Program-made: the position numbers and the translations under genes
From: a virus
Virus record (IMG/VR): IMGVR_UViG_3300020455_000035
Coordinates: 1 to 40,084 of that record
Strand: one strand, 5' to 3'
DNA length: 40,084 nucleotides
In this document: positions 1 through 6,310 of the stretch, piece after piece
Layout of the letters: each line of letters starts with the position of its first letter
Position numbering within the stretch: the stretch's first letter is position 1
The notes under the pieces: generated by a model
Told to the model about the DNA's origin: nothing
The model's database searches: none
The model's input: only the letters and a program-made list of their open reading frames with translations

Positions 1-201
1 GATGGTCATCTAGGATGGACATGTCCTGTATCCACATTTGTAGGATTTGAGACTAGTCTTGACCTAGACCATTTAGATGGTGATCATCATAATAATGTTC
101 CTAGTAATGTCAAGACATACTGTAAACTATGTCATGGACGTAAATCAATATTAAATGGAGACTGCAACAGTAACAAATCATCATCGAGGAGCATTGGATG
201 A
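1..201 (+). CDS. HNH endonuclease, N-terminus cut by window edge
   Basis: The frame is open from the left edge; 66 residues remain. Visible residues 20-32 read LDLDHLDGDHHNN and residues 41-49 CKLCHGRKS. This is the DH...N...CxxCH pattern of the HNH nuclease beta-beta-alpha-metal fold, with the Cys pair probably steadying the motif and the final His in the active centre. Its stop overlaps the next gene's ATG by four bases (ATGA), so nuclease and methyltransferase are probably translated together. It could be a free-standing homing-type endonuclease, common in T4-like phages, or the nuclease partner of the methylase; the missing N-terminus leaves this open. The HNH call is firm, the biological role is not. 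Confidence 0.8.
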   Translation, partial: DGHLGWTCPVSTFVGFETSLDLDHLDGDHHNNVPSNVKTYCKLCHGRKSILNGDCNSNKSSSRSIG

Positions 202-977
202 TCATACATGATGATGCATTAAATCATTTAACTGAGATGGATGGAGATAGTATACACCTTACGTGTACATCTCCTCCATATTTTAATGCAAAGGCATACG
301 CACAGTGGCCAACATATGATAAGTATCTACAATTCCTTGAGGATATATTCCGTGAAGTTCACAGAGTCACAGTACAAGGAAGGATGTGTGCTGTTAATTT
401 ATCACCAGTAATACAAGCACGTGAGTCAAGAGCACATGAAAGTAAGAGACTTGCGATACCATTCCACTTCTTTAGTATTATGGAGAGATTGGGATGGCAA
501 TACATTGATGATATTATATGGTTGAAACCAGAAGGATCTGCTGTTAATCGTAACGGTGGATTCTATCAGCATCGTAAACCAGTAGCATATAAACCAAACC
601 TTGTTACAGAGACTATATTAATATTCAAGAAACCTGCACCATTTCTTATAGATAAGACAGTGCGTTCCTATGCTCCTGATATATTAGAACAATCATTAGT
701 TGCTGATGGTTATGAAAGATCAAATGTATGGCAGTTTAATCCTGAGACTACATCAAAGCATCTAGCACCATACCCTAAAGAACTATCAGATAAGATTGTA
801 CAATACTATTCATTTGTGAATGATGTAGTTCTAGACCCATTCATGGGGTCAGGTACTACTGCGATATCATGTCTAGATCATGACAGAAAGTATATTGGTA
901 TTGAAATTCACGAAGAGTATGTTAAGATGGCAAATGATCGTATTAAACGTCACACACCACTTAAGAAGTTCTTATGA
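198..977 (+). CDS. DNA methyltransferase, beta class (probably N4-cytosine)
   Basis: This 259-residue protein transfers a methyl group from S-adenosylmethionine to DNA bases. The catalytic motif TSPPY is at residues 24-28 and the AdoMet-binding motif DPFMGSGTT at 213-221. Catalytic-first order defines the beta class. Ser before Pro-Pro (SPPY rather than DPPY) is more usual in N4-cytosine than N6-adenine enzymes, so m4C is the likelier product. The start has a strong ribosome site, GAGGAG at 186-191, six bases upstream. Neighbours overlap by four bases on both sides. In a phage it may protect DNA from host restriction or act with the upstream HNH nuclease. The target sequence cannot be inferred. 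A real family match with good length; specificity is uncertain. Confidence 0.93.
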   Translation: MIIHDDALNHLTEMDGDSIHLTCTSPPYFNAKAYAQWPTYDKYLQFLEDIFREVHRVTVQGRMCAVNLSPVIQARESRAHESKRLAIPFHFFSIMERLGWQYIDDIIWLKPEGSAVNRNGGFYQHRKPVAYKPNLVTETILIFKKPAPFLIDKTVRSYAPDILEQSLVADGYERSNVWQFNPETTSKHLAPYPKELSDKIVQYYSFVNDVVLDPFMGSGTTAISCLDHDRKYIGIEIHEEYVKMANDRIKRHTPLKKFL

Positions 978-1174
978 AAGATCAAAAGACCATTGATGAC
1001 CATGAATCACATGACCAGAAATGGAATCGTGGACTGGATTTATACATAGAATCAGTACACAAACCTGATAACCAGTTACGTGGTTGTGCTCATAATCAGA
1101 AGTGTTTCAACGAACTGATGGAAGTAAGAGCACATGTATTAGAATACTTAACGACCTTACGGAGACCAGTATGA
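974..1174 (+). CDS. hypothetical protein, 66 aa
   Basis: I do not recognise this small protein. It starts in an ATGA overlap with the methyltransferase stop and ends in an ATGA overlap with the next gene, so it sits inside a coupled operon. The N-terminal third is polar and rich in Asp, His and Lys; residues 40-47 contain two Cys (CAHNQKCF), too few for a zinc site on their own. There is no membrane segment or signal peptide. The coupled start and stop are the main evidence that it is translated. Confidence 0.7.
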   Translation: MKDQKTIDDHESHDQKWNRGLDLYIESVHKPDNQLRGCAHNQKCFNELMEVRAHVLEYLTTLRRPV

Positions 1175-1524
1175 AAAGTAGAAGAACGATGTTAGCAGAA
1201 GCAATACAAATGTATCTTGATGATGCATCTGTTGATGAGTTTCATGCTGATCTAGACTCAGAATTAGAGAGACTACAATCATATCACCAACAACATGCTG
1301 ATGATGCTGCTAAGATGAGTGGCAAAGCACCCAAGACAGTCCTATTAAATGAGGAGGATTGGAATGAGTGGAATCAGAAACCTGATTGGACACCATCACC
1401 TGAAGAAGGTTATGAGTACACTCCAACCACTATACCTGGTAAAGCAGAGCAAAAGCAATATAGTTATGCTGCTAACATTACTATGTCAGATATAGCAAAA
1501 TTCCACAGAGGTAGCAGCCTCTAG
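1171..1524 (+). CDS. hypothetical acidic protein, 117 aa
   Basis: I take the ATG at 1171 because it overlaps the previous stop (ATGA) and has GGAG six bases upstream; the frame stays open to 1102 but that start lies deep inside the preceding gene. The N-terminal half is helical in character and acidic (residues 8-48). Residues 61-73 are tryptophan-rich (EEDWNEWNQKPDW), followed by a Thr/Pro stretch. No known domain is recognised. It closes the first coupled gene run: a palindrome (1529-1544) and a promoter-like site follow its stop. Confidence 0.75.
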   Translation: MKSRRTMLAEAIQMYLDDASVDEFHADLDSELERLQSYHQQHADDAAKMSGKAPKTVLLNEEDWNEWNQKPDWTPSPEEGYEYTPTTIPGKAEQKQYSYAANITMSDIAKFHRGSSL

Positions 1525-1528
1525 TGTG

Positions 1529-1544
1529 ACAGTTAACAAACTGT
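1529..1544. repeat. palindrome ACAGTT-AACA-AACTGT
   Basis: A perfect inverted repeat with six-base arms and a four-base centre, four bases after the stop at 1524. Related copies lie at 2723-2740, 8330-8347, 8685-8700, 8925-8944 and 9802-9816. There is no T-tract, so it is not a standard terminator. It may be a repressor operator or an RNA 3'-end hairpin. Confidence 0.65.
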
Positions 1545-1576
1545 TTCAATTTGAGTGACAATGGTCTGATCTGTAC

Positions 1577-1594
1577 TATACTAGGTACATCAAC
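1577..1594 (+). promoter_or_regulatory. sigma70-like -10 region with conserved start segment
   Basis: TATACT at 1577-1582 and the bases after it differ at only two of 18 positions from the strong promoter at 2773-2790 (TATAAT followed by AAGTACATCAAC). A possible -35, TTGAGT at 1551-1556, is 20 bases away, longer than ideal. It argues that the next gene starts at 1605 rather than at an upstream TTG. Confidence 0.5.
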
Positions 1595-1604
1595 AAGTCA
1601 CCCA

Positions 1605-1763
1605 ATGAAAGTCACTTCAAAAACAAGAAGCACATCAAATGGGAAGATTATTATCTGCCCTTGTTGTGATCAACCATCAAGAGTATACCACTTTGCGTGG
1701 TCTGCACTATCATGTGCTCACTGTGATGAATCTGTACCCAAATTAGCATGGAACTTACTATGA
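1605..1763 (+). CDS. small zinc-ribbon-like protein, 52 aa
   Basis: Two Cys pairs, C18-x2-C21 (CPCC) and C37-x2-C40 (CAHC), are 15 residues apart, the spacing of a short zinc ribbon. Such folds bind DNA, RNA or protein partners; which one cannot be told. The frame runs up to a TTG at 1551 (70 aa), but a promoter-like TATACT lies at 1577-1582, so the ATG at 1605 is preferred. No ribosome site is visible. The stop overlaps the next ATG (ATGA). The fold is inferred from Cys spacing only. Confidence 0.65.
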   Translation: MKVTSKTRSTSNGKIIICPCCDQPSRVYHFAWSALSCAHCDESVPKLAWNLL

Positions 1764-2011
1764 ACGAATTGATTCAAGACTTCACTAATAACATTTCATA
1801 CTGTAAACATGTTATTGGTTGTAATGAAGAGCAAACTGATGAACTCATTGGTGCTGCTGATGACTTAGGTGTATCAGTAGAATACTTTTGTGAAGAGTTT
1901 ATCGTTGCTCCTGAAGGTGAACCATGTATGAAATATCAAGACGGAGAATTCCTTGATATTGATACATTTAACACATATCATGGCATCTATTTTGAATATG
2001 AGGTAGATTAA
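1760..2011 (+). CDS. hypothetical acidic protein, 83 aa
   Basis: Not recognised. The ATG at 1760 overlaps the preceding stop (ATGA); another in-frame ATG at 1748 would overlap more deeply and is less likely. The product is strongly acidic with four Cys (residues 15, 21, 44 and 56) not arranged as a zinc site, and an aromatic acidic C-terminus (YFEYEVD). No membrane segment. Its stop shares a base with the next start (TAATG), indicating translational coupling. Confidence 0.72.
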   Translation: MNELIQDFTNNISYCKHVIGCNEEQTDELIGAADDLGVSVEYFCEEFIVAPEGEPCMKYQDGEFLDIDTFNTYHGIYFEYEVD

Positions 2012-2229
2012 TGAATTTGAAAGCGGATACTATCAGTAGGATCATTGGGTCTGTGCTGATAGTAGTCTCTTACTTTGTTATACTACATGTCAATGTGATT
2101 ACTGGTACAGTATTACATGCATTTGCTGATGTTATCAGCATACCATACTTCATTCGTACTAAAGGATGGGATGTGGTTATTATGCTATCATTCATGACGT
2201 GTATTTCTATAAGCAAGTTTGCTTTATAA
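2011..2229 (+). CDS. small membrane protein, 72 aa
   Basis: Two hydrophobic stretches, about residues 11-30 and 53-67, are separated by a polar loop with FIRTKGWD, giving a predicted two-pass inner-membrane protein. There is no signal-peptidase site. Start and preceding stop share a base (TAATG). Function unknown; small membrane proteins of this size in phages often act on the host envelope or on superinfection, but nothing in the sequence shows that here. Confidence 0.75.
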   Translation: MNLKADTISRIIGSVLIVVSYFVILHVNVITGTVLHAFADVISIPYFIRTKGWDVVIMLSFMTCISISKFAL

Positions 2230-2231
2230 CA

Positions 2232-2426
2232 ATGCCAAAGAAGTTTCCTTTTGCGGTCGGTGATCGTGTTAGACTCAATGATGATGAAGGGTTCATCACA
2301 TTTATAGATACAGCATACTTTACGTTGTGCGTTCGAGAGTGGGAAGATAAGAATAAGCGTAATGGTGTAGGTCAAGTTAATGTATTAATATACAGGTCAT
2401 ACTGGGATGAAGTAGAAAGACTGTGA
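2232..2426 (+). CDS. hypothetical small protein, possible SH3/KOW-like barrel, 64 aa
   Basis: I choose the ATG at 2232, three bases after the preceding stop; upstream in-frame ATGs lie inside that gene. The N-terminal pattern FAVGDRVRLNDDEGFITFI (residues 6-24) is typical of a small SH3/KOW-type beta barrel (GDRV followed by a turn and GxI), and the C-terminal part is aromatic (YRSYWDEVE). Similar short proteins occur in cyanophages, as I recall. Binding partner unknown. Its stop codon overlaps the hairpin at 2425-2442. Confidence 0.72.
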   Translation: MPKKFPFAVGDRVRLNDDEGFITFIDTAYFTLCVREWEDKNKRNGVGQVNVLIYRSYWDEVERL

Positions 2427-2442
2427 CACTCAAGAGAGTGTC
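2425..2442 (+). other. perfect 7-bp hairpin overlapping a stop codon
   Basis: GACACTC, loop AAGA, GAGTGTC. The left arm begins inside the TGA stop of the gene ending at 2426 and the structure lies just upstream of the promoter at 2452. It has no T-tract. Position and geometry match the ACAGTT palindrome family although the arm sequence differs. Confidence 0.6.
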
Positions 2443-2451
2443 CACATTCTA

Positions 2452-2486
2452 TTGCATCCGCTTTCGTATGCACTATAATAAGTACA
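2452..2486 (+). promoter_or_regulatory. sigma70-type promoter
   Basis: TTGCAT at 2452-2457, a 16-base spacer and a perfect TATAAT at 2474-2479, followed by AAGTACATAAC around the expected start near 2486. The module including AAAGGAACAC at the ribosome site is repeated almost exactly at 2751-2805. Drives the gene at 2505. Confidence 0.8.
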
Positions 2487-2504
2487 TAACAAACAAAGGA
2501 ACAC

Positions 2505-2732
2505 ATGACCAGACTAGAATTCGTTGAGTATGTTGAATCATTCTACTTACCAACACATGAAGATCCTTTATACCCTATTGAAGGATTAACTAGGCAGAAG
2601 GTCGAAGATGCAATTGATGTATACATTGAAAGAATAGAGAAAGGTGACCTAGAGTATGTACATTATACTTGGGGTGATGGTGATAGTTTAGACAGAGAAA
2701 GAGTAAGAGATATCATACTAGAGACAGTTTAA
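2505..2732 (+). CDS. hypothetical acidic protein, 75 aa
   Basis: First gene behind the promoter at 2452-2486, with AAAGGA four bases before the ATG. The product is acidic and probably helical, with central residues 27-50 carrying alternating charges and a YVHYTWGDGDS turn. No known domain. Its stop TAA lies inside the palindrome GACAGT-TTAATT-ACTGTC. A monocistronic early-type gene between two near-identical promoters; function unknown. Confidence 0.78.
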   Translation: MTRLEFVEYVESFYLPTHEDPLYPIEGLTRQKVEDAIDVYIERIEKGDLEYVHYTWGDGDSLDRERVRDIILETV

Positions 2733-2740
2733 TTACTGTC
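2723..2740. repeat. palindrome GACAGT-TTAATT-ACTGTC over a stop codon
   Basis: Six-base arms around a six-base centre that contains the TAA stop (2730-2732). CACA follows, as in other copies of the family. It lies 10 bases before the -35 element at 2751. Confidence 0.6.
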
Positions 2741-2750
2741 ACACACTCTG

Positions 2751-2785
2751 TTGCATTCATGCAACCATCCATTATAATAAGTACA
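2751..2785 (+). promoter_or_regulatory. sigma70-type promoter, near copy of 2452-2486
   Basis: TTGCAT at 2751-2756, 16-base spacer, TATAAT at 2773-2778, then AAGTACATCAAC and AAAGGAACAC. The same hexamers, spacing and start segment as the promoter 299 bases upstream suggest duplication or strong selection on the module. Drives the gene at 2806. Confidence 0.82.
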
Positions 2786-2805
2786 TCAACCAAAGGAACA
2801 CTACT

Positions 2806-3204
2806 ATGACCGTAGCAGAAAGAACTCAAGACCTAGTAAATGCTCTTGAGAATGACTACAAAGATTATTCAAGACAAACTTACATCAGAAATCCATCTGA
2901 TTATAGTTTAAGACAACTTGCAGAGATTGACAACGGTACTGCTAAACTAATGAAGTTTAGAATACAGAGTGGTCGCAAGTATTACAAACTAATTCAACAG
3001 GACTATGATACATTCCAAAATAGAAATGAGTATCGTGATGGTGGTGTACATGCATTTGTAGATAAAAAGACAGGTGAAGTATACAAACCAGCAGGTTGGC
3101 AAGGACCAGCAAAGTATGCTAGATATAATTTGTTAGATGAAGCATCATATCAAACAGCATTAGCAAGAGCAGATTGGTCAGGTGGTTATCTCTATTTGAG
3201 ATAA
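2806..3204 (+). CDS. conserved cyanophage hypothetical protein, 132 aa
   Basis: The ATG has AAAGGA eight bases upstream and its own promoter at 2751-2785. The N-terminal half is helical and polar. The C-terminal half holds a distinctive segment, residues 80-106, including VHAFVDKKTGEVYKPAGW and then GPAKYARYNLLD, and the protein ends WSGGYLYLR. I recall proteins ending this way in several T4-like cyanophages, always without a function. No membrane segment or catalytic motif. Well supported as a gene; role unknown. Confidence 0.85.
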   Translation: MTVAERTQDLVNALENDYKDYSRQTYIRNPSDYSLRQLAEIDNGTAKLMKFRIQSGRKYYKLIQQDYDTFQNRNEYRDGGVHAFVDKKTGEVYKPAGWQGPAKYARYNLLDEASYQTALARADWSGGYLYLR

Positions 3205-3267
3205 TCATTGAGGCAAGGATCTATGGTTGTCTGTGTTCAGCATGGAAATTACGTCCTGTAAGTCCTC

Positions 3268-3296
3268 TTGACTTTCTTCTCATTCTCTGTTACACT
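3268..3296 (+). promoter_or_regulatory. sigma70-type promoter with extended -10
   Basis: TTGACT at 3268-3273, a 17-base spacer, TACACT at 3291-3296, with TGT directly before the -10 (extended -10). It lies in the 113-base gap before the gene at 3318, so that leader would be short (about 15 bases). The segment AAGTCCTCTTG just before the -35 recurs at 7624-7634. Confidence 0.7.
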
Positions 3297-3317
3297 ACAC
3301 TCAGTACTTTTATCATC

Positions 3318-3611
3318 ATGTCAAAAAAGTTCTACAATCAACAATTAAAAGCACAACGCCTATCACCACTGGTAGTATCTCATGTTAAAGAATTACTCTC
3401 TCCTATTAATACGGACAACGAACGTTCTGCATTTACCGTTCGCCTTAATACTAACGCTGATCCTGAGTCTAGAGATTACAGAGCATTTTGGACTTATCAA
3501 TCTCGTTTCACTCTTGAGTTTGTTAAAGCAGTAGAGTCCTTGATACCACAGGGTTTACGCCTTGTTGAGTATGATCATTTGAATAATAAACTATCATTGG
3601 AGCGTGTGTAA
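3318..3611 (+). CDS. hypothetical protein, 97 aa
   Basis: The frame is open from 3174, but the ATG at 3318 is preferred because the promoter at 3268-3296 lies just upstream and the extra residues overlap the previous gene and the promoter. The product is mixed in charge with a helical N-terminus and a segment rich in Arg, Asp and aromatics (residues 45-65). No domain recognised. It abuts the next gene, whose ATG directly follows its stop; GGAG at 3599-3602 serves that start. Confidence 0.75.
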   Translation: MSKKFYNQQLKAQRLSPLVVSHVKELLSPINTDNERSAFTVRLNTNADPESRDYRAFWTYQSRFTLEFVKAVESLIPQGLRLVEYDHLNNKLSLERV

Positions 3612-3845
3612 ATGGACATCATACTAGAGAGATTTCCGTATCGATACGTACAGGACGGTACACTTGAAATCAATGGTAAACCAGACTATCGTATTCAGAA
3701 ATTTAATGAGTACACTAGACGATACAATGACATGTATTATCTGGACAATGCAATGCAATTAGATGCATGCTTAGAAGACGTAGAGTACACCAAATGGTTA
3801 GATCCAGCAGGTGTTCCAGCATATAGGCATGATTCTGATGAATAA
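3612..3845 (+). CDS. hypothetical protein, 77 aa
   Basis: Begins at the base after the preceding stop, with GGAG nine bases upstream. Tyr- and Asp-rich (for example YTRRYNDMYYLDNAMQLDA), acidic, no membrane segment. The C-terminus overlaps the next gene by eight bases. Not recognised. The tight packing with both neighbours supports translation from the promoter at 3268. Confidence 0.72.
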   Translation: MDIILERFPYRYVQDGTLEINGKPDYRIQKFNEYTRRYNDMYYLDNAMQLDACLEDVEYTKWLDPAGVPAYRHDSDE

Positions 3846-4065
3846 CATTGACGCACTACGCATCTCTCAACAGAGGGATGCAGTTTGTGATTGGGTTGAA
3901 GATCGATTCTTTCAATTAATTAAGGAAGAACGTCACGATGATGCCATAGATTTTGCTAATGAATACATTGAGTGGATGAATCCCGACTTATACATAAACG
4001 AGTCCACTCATTTTTATAACGCAAATGAGCTCACTGAACTCTATGAATCAATCACAAATGGATGA
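3838..4065 (+). CDS. hypothetical acidic protein, 75 aa
   Basis: The ATG at 3838 overlaps the previous stop by eight bases; in-frame ATGs at 3811 and 3829 are possible but overlap more. Acidic and probably all-helical (VCDWVEDRFFQLIKEERHDD at residues 15-34). No known domain. The next small gene starts inside its end. Confidence 0.68.
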   Translation: MNNIDALRISQQRDAVCDWVEDRFFQLIKEERHDDAIDFANEYIEWMNPDLYINESTHFYNANELTELYESITNG

Positions 4066-4192
4066 ATCCATGAGAGACCTGGTTCTACAATACTGTGAGG
4101 CACAAGCCAATCATGATGATGAACTAGCACAACGTATCCTAGCAGAGATTGAAATGATTAACAAACTTTGCAATAAAAAGACACATGACTGA
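4043..4192 (+). CDS. hypothetical helical protein, 49 aa
   Basis: Translates to an acidic, probably helical peptide (MNQSQMDESMRDLVLQYC at the start). The ATG at 4043 is chosen; the ATG at 4058 would give 44 residues and a shorter overlap with the gene ending at 4065, and is equally possible. It overlaps the next gene by eight bases. The overlap pattern and protein-like composition are the only evidence. Confidence 0.6.
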   Translation: MNQSQMDESMRDLVLQYCEAQANHDDELAQRILAEIEMINKLCNKKTHD

Positions 4193-4349
4193 TGTTAATG
4201 GTTGGGAGAGAGAATATCTCTCAGATGCATTTAATGTGATTAACAAGCGAGAGAGGGAGATTCTTGAAGGATCACCTCTCAAATCGCATGAAGGCATGAT
4301 TTATGGTAGAATGTATGCTGCATGGAAGAAACAACATGATATACCTTGA
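4185..4349 (+). CDS. hypothetical protein, 54 aa
   Basis: The ATG at 4185 lies inside the end of the previous gene and its stop lies inside the start of the oxygenase gene at 4336, so it bridges the two in one coupled operon. Contains a charged helix (NKREREILEG, residues 20-29) and a GMIYGRMYAAWKKQHD C-terminus. Not recognised. Confidence 0.62.
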   Translation: MTDVNGWEREYLSDAFNVINKREREILEGSPLKSHEGMIYGRMYAAWKKQHDIP

Positions 4350-4908
4350 GAATGCAAATGTTAGTGAAGTATTCAGTGATTTCATAATTGATGTTGAATT
4401 TGATAATGATTTAAAACAACTTACTGATGATGTTTATAAGTTGAAAGATCAGTATCCTTCTCAAGGATACAGCAACGTCGGAGGTTGGCAGTCGCCAGGA
4501 TTTACATCTCAATCACAAGTCCCAGAAAGTCTCTCTAAACTACAGTGGGATGTGTATGCATTTGTTCATAGTGTTATTGGTAGAAGATTTCACAAATCTA
4601 TTAGTAAAGAACAAATAGGTTGGTGGACAAGTATTAATGAGAAACATTGCTATAATAGTATACATCATCATGGTCGAACAGATGTGATTGCGATAGCGTA
4701 CATAAAAGCACAACCTAACAGTGGTGATCTTGTAATATCTCGCAATGACGGTTCAACTTACACACGATTAGATGATGATAACACTTATTCAATACCTGCT
4801 AATGCTGGTAGGTTAATTGTATTACCAGGTCATGTATGGCATTACGTCAATGAGAACAATAATAATGATGATCGCATAAGTATATCATATAACTTTTATG
4901 TACAATGA
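4336..4908 (+). CDS. putative 2-oxoglutarate/Fe(II) oxygenase (first of three)
   Basis: The 190-residue product has the plan of the phage 2OG-Fe(II) oxygenase superfamily: an N-terminal SNVGGWQSPGF segment (residues 46-56), a His-rich first metal region SIHHHGRTD (108-116), then LIVLPGHVWHYV (160-171) with the distal His at 169, and R180 in DDRISISYNF, the expected 2-oxoglutarate-binding Arg. Such enzymes hydroxylate proteins or small molecules; the substrate is unknown. The ATG at 4336 overlaps the previous stop; the frame opens at 4303 but that is inside the upstream gene. The next small gene overlaps by four bases. Two related genes follow at 5780 and 6307. Family assignment fairly sure, activity not. 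Confidence 0.75.
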   Translation: MIYLENANVSEVFSDFIIDVEFDNDLKQLTDDVYKLKDQYPSQGYSNVGGWQSPGFTSQSQVPESLSKLQWDVYAFVHSVIGRRFHKSISKEQIGWWTSINEKHCYNSIHHHGRTDVIAIAYIKAQPNSGDLVISRNDGSTYTRLDDDNTYSIPANAGRLIVLPGHVWHYVNENNNNDDRISISYNFYVQ

Positions 4909-5030
4909 TAGTCATTAATGCTGAGAACATAAGATTATTCATTATCATGGTGTTGGGTGGTGTCTGGTTATATCTGCTCATCGAAACACTAGCAGAAGAA
5001 TCAGTGAAAAGAGATAAACGAAACAAATAA
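4905..5030 (+). CDS. small single-pass membrane protein, 41 aa
   Basis: ATGA overlap with the oxygenase stop. Residues 10-28 form one hydrophobic segment (RLFIIMVLGGVWLYLLI) followed by a charged tail ending KRDKRNK, so the C-terminus is probably cytoplasmic. Too short for a database-style family call. The stop codon lies within a late-promoter-like AATAAATA (5026-5033). Confidence 0.65.
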   Translation: MIVINAENIRLFIIMVLGGVWLYLLIETLAEESVKRDKRNK

Positions 5031-5033
5031 ATA
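5026..5033 (+). promoter_or_regulatory. T4-type late promoter box AATAAATA
   Basis: Matches the NATAAATA late box used by T4-like cyanophages. It overlaps the stop at 5028-5030 and sits 22 bases before the gene at 5056. In AT-rich DNA such a short site can arise by chance. Confidence 0.45.
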
Positions 5034-5055
5034 TAGTACACCACGAGATATTACA

Positions 5056-5217
5056 ATGTCACATTACGTTGTTGGTTATCATGATTATGAAATGCATACA
5101 CATGAAGTATGCGAGTATGCAAAAGACTCATACGAAGCAAGAGTTGATGCAACTGAAGATGTACCATACATCCACGACCATCCCAACTGTATTGACTACA
5201 TTTTATTGGAGAAATAG
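5056..5217 (+). CDS. conserved small His/Tyr-rich protein, 53 aa
   Basis: MSHYVVGYHDYEMHTHEV at the start, then CEYAKDSYEARVDA and a C-terminal IHDHPNCIDYI. Eight His and two Cys in 53 residues suggest a metal site, though no standard motif is present. I recall proteins with this MSHYVVG start and HTHE...CEYAKDSYEA pattern in other cyanophages, without assigned function. A late box lies 22 bases upstream. Separate from neighbours, with 25- and 125-base gaps. Confidence 0.75.
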   Translation: MSHYVVGYHDYEMHTHEVCEYAKDSYEARVDATEDVPYIHDHPNCIDYILLEK

Positions 5218-5261
5218 GCATAAATTCTTGTTACAGAGTAGAGAATAATAGCATACCCACA

Positions 5262-5269
5262 CATAAATA
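5262..5269 (+). promoter_or_regulatory. T4-type late promoter box CATAAATA
   Basis: NATAAATA match in the 125-base gap before the gene at 5343, about 75 bases upstream of its ATG. The gap holds no gene that I can see. Confidence 0.45.
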
Positions 5270-5342
5270 GTGGTAGAATTAGGAAAACAGAATGCACCCA
5301 AAGTCACTTTGTTATGTTTTTAATTCACTTACGAGGTAGTAT

Positions 5343-5507
5343 ATGCATAATCTCATCTCTCAGAATCAATTAGCAAGTTGGAATCACATTGAGTCAGATA
5401 ATACACAGGATCAACTCACTCAACTAAATGACTATTACGACTGTGTTATCGATGAAGAGATGAACCACGGCGATAAACGAATATGTAGAAGTTTACTGCC
5501 ACGCTAA
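5343..5507 (+). CDS. conserved small acidic protein, 54 aa
   Basis: The ATG has GAGG six bases upstream. The product starts MHNLISQNQLASWNHIESD and continues with a Gln/Asp-rich helix and YYDCVIDEE. I recall similar MHNLISQ proteins as uncharacterised genes in cyanophages. It is followed by the terminator at 5528-5557, so it ends a transcription unit that probably starts at the late-like box at 5262. Confidence 0.75.
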   Translation: MHNLISQNQLASWNHIESDNTQDQLTQLNDYYDCVIDEEMNHGDKRICRSLLPR

Positions 5508-5527
5508 CAAAATTAAATAATCACAAC

Positions 5528-5557
5528 AAACCCTTGACTTATTCAGTCAGGGGTTTT
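5528..5557 (+). terminator. strong intrinsic terminator
   Basis: Stem AAACCCTTGACT (5528-5539) pairs with AGTCAGGGGTTT (5545-5556) around loop TATTC, with one G-U pair, and ends in TTTT (5554-5557). The left arm contains the -35 element TTGACT of the next promoter. Confidence 0.8.
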
Positions 5558-5562
5558 ATAAT
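5534..5562 (+). promoter_or_regulatory. sigma70 promoter nested in a terminator
   Basis: TTGACT (5534-5539), exactly 17 bases, then TATAAT (5557-5562). The -35 is in the rising arm of the terminator hairpin and the -10 overlaps the end of its T-tract. The expected start is about 15 bases before the ATG at 5584. Confidence 0.78.
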
Positions 5563-5583
5563 GGAATGAGTTAGAATAATATT

Positions 5584-5793
5584 ATGTTAGATAAAGTCAC
5601 TAAGGTGAGAGCACAAATGAAATCCAAATGGTATTACTTCTTCTGGAGTTCAGCAACTATATCTGTCCTACTAGGTCAACTGTATGTTGGTAGTGGGTAC
5701 AGAATGTATTCAAAGGCATTGATGACAATATTTGAATCAATTGCAATTGAATACGAGAGACCTGACTACGAGTTCACCCATGATCGTTACTGA
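5584..5793 (+). CDS. small membrane protein, 69 aa
   Basis: Basic N-terminus (VTKVRAQMKSKW) followed by a hydrophobic segment at about residues 17-40 (YYFFWSSATISVLLGQLYVG), then an acidic tail. Probably one membrane pass with the basic end in the cytoplasm. I recall similar KWYYFFW...SATI...LLGQLYVGSGYRMY proteins in cyanophages, uncharacterised. First gene behind the nested promoter at 5534-5562; it overlaps the next oxygenase gene by 14 bases. Confidence 0.78.
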   Translation: MLDKVTKVRAQMKSKWYYFFWSSATISVLLGQLYVGSGYRMYSKALMTIFESIAIEYERPDYEFTHDRY

Positions 5794-6310
5794 ACAACAT
5801 GATATCATAATATCAACAGTACCACATCATAAGACATTAAATAAAAGACTTATGCGTGATGCTGAAGATGTTGAGTATAGCATGTCATATAAAACAAATG
5901 TCATGGCCAAGCACTCAGCGTGGCAAACATACTCACCAAATATTACTATCATTCAGAATTATGTGAAGGATGCAATCATATCATATCCTGGTATTGATGA
6001 ACAATATTGGAAAGACATGTGGTGGAGTCATATTGATACGTGGTTCTCTAAGTATGATCATGATGAGTATGCAAGAAAGCACTGTCATCATCCAAATGCA
6101 TGGGGTTGGGTATATTTTGTGAATACACCCGAAGGATCATCACCACTAGTATTATCTACAAGTAATACAGAGATTGAAGCAGTAGCAGGTAAAATAGTAA
6201 TATTTCCTGCATGTATTATGCATCACGTCCCTATGAATAAATGTTTGAATCGAATAGTATTAGCAGGTAATATTGGATTTGATCGTAAACTACACAATTT
6301 AAAATTATGA
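5780..6310 (+). CDS. putative 2-oxoglutarate/Fe(II) oxygenase-like protein (second)
   Basis: 176 residues from the ATG at 5780; the frame is open to 5732, but that overlaps the upstream gene more. The core pattern is present: HCHHPNAWGWVYFV at 101-114 for the first metal region and IVIFPACIMHHV at 139-150 with His at 148/149, followed by NRIVLAGNIGF with R158 as the likely 2-oxoglutarate ligand. The N-terminal half has no clear domain. The HxHPNA form is close to the PF13759-type family. Overlaps the third oxygenase gene by four bases (ATGA). Substrate unknown. Confidence 0.65.
   Translation: MIVTEQHDIIISTVPHHKTLNKRLMRDAEDVEYSMSYKTNVMAKHSAWQTYSPNITIIQNYVKDAIISYPGIDEQYWKDMWWSHIDTWFSKYDHDEYARKHCHHPNAWGWVYFVNTPEGSSPLVLSTSNTEIEAVAGKIVIFPACIMHHVPMNKCLNRIVLAGNIGFDRKLHNLKL

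Noticed and set aside
2070-2375. 101-residue minus-strand open frame
   Set aside because: Lies fully over two coupled + strand genes, without its own signals.
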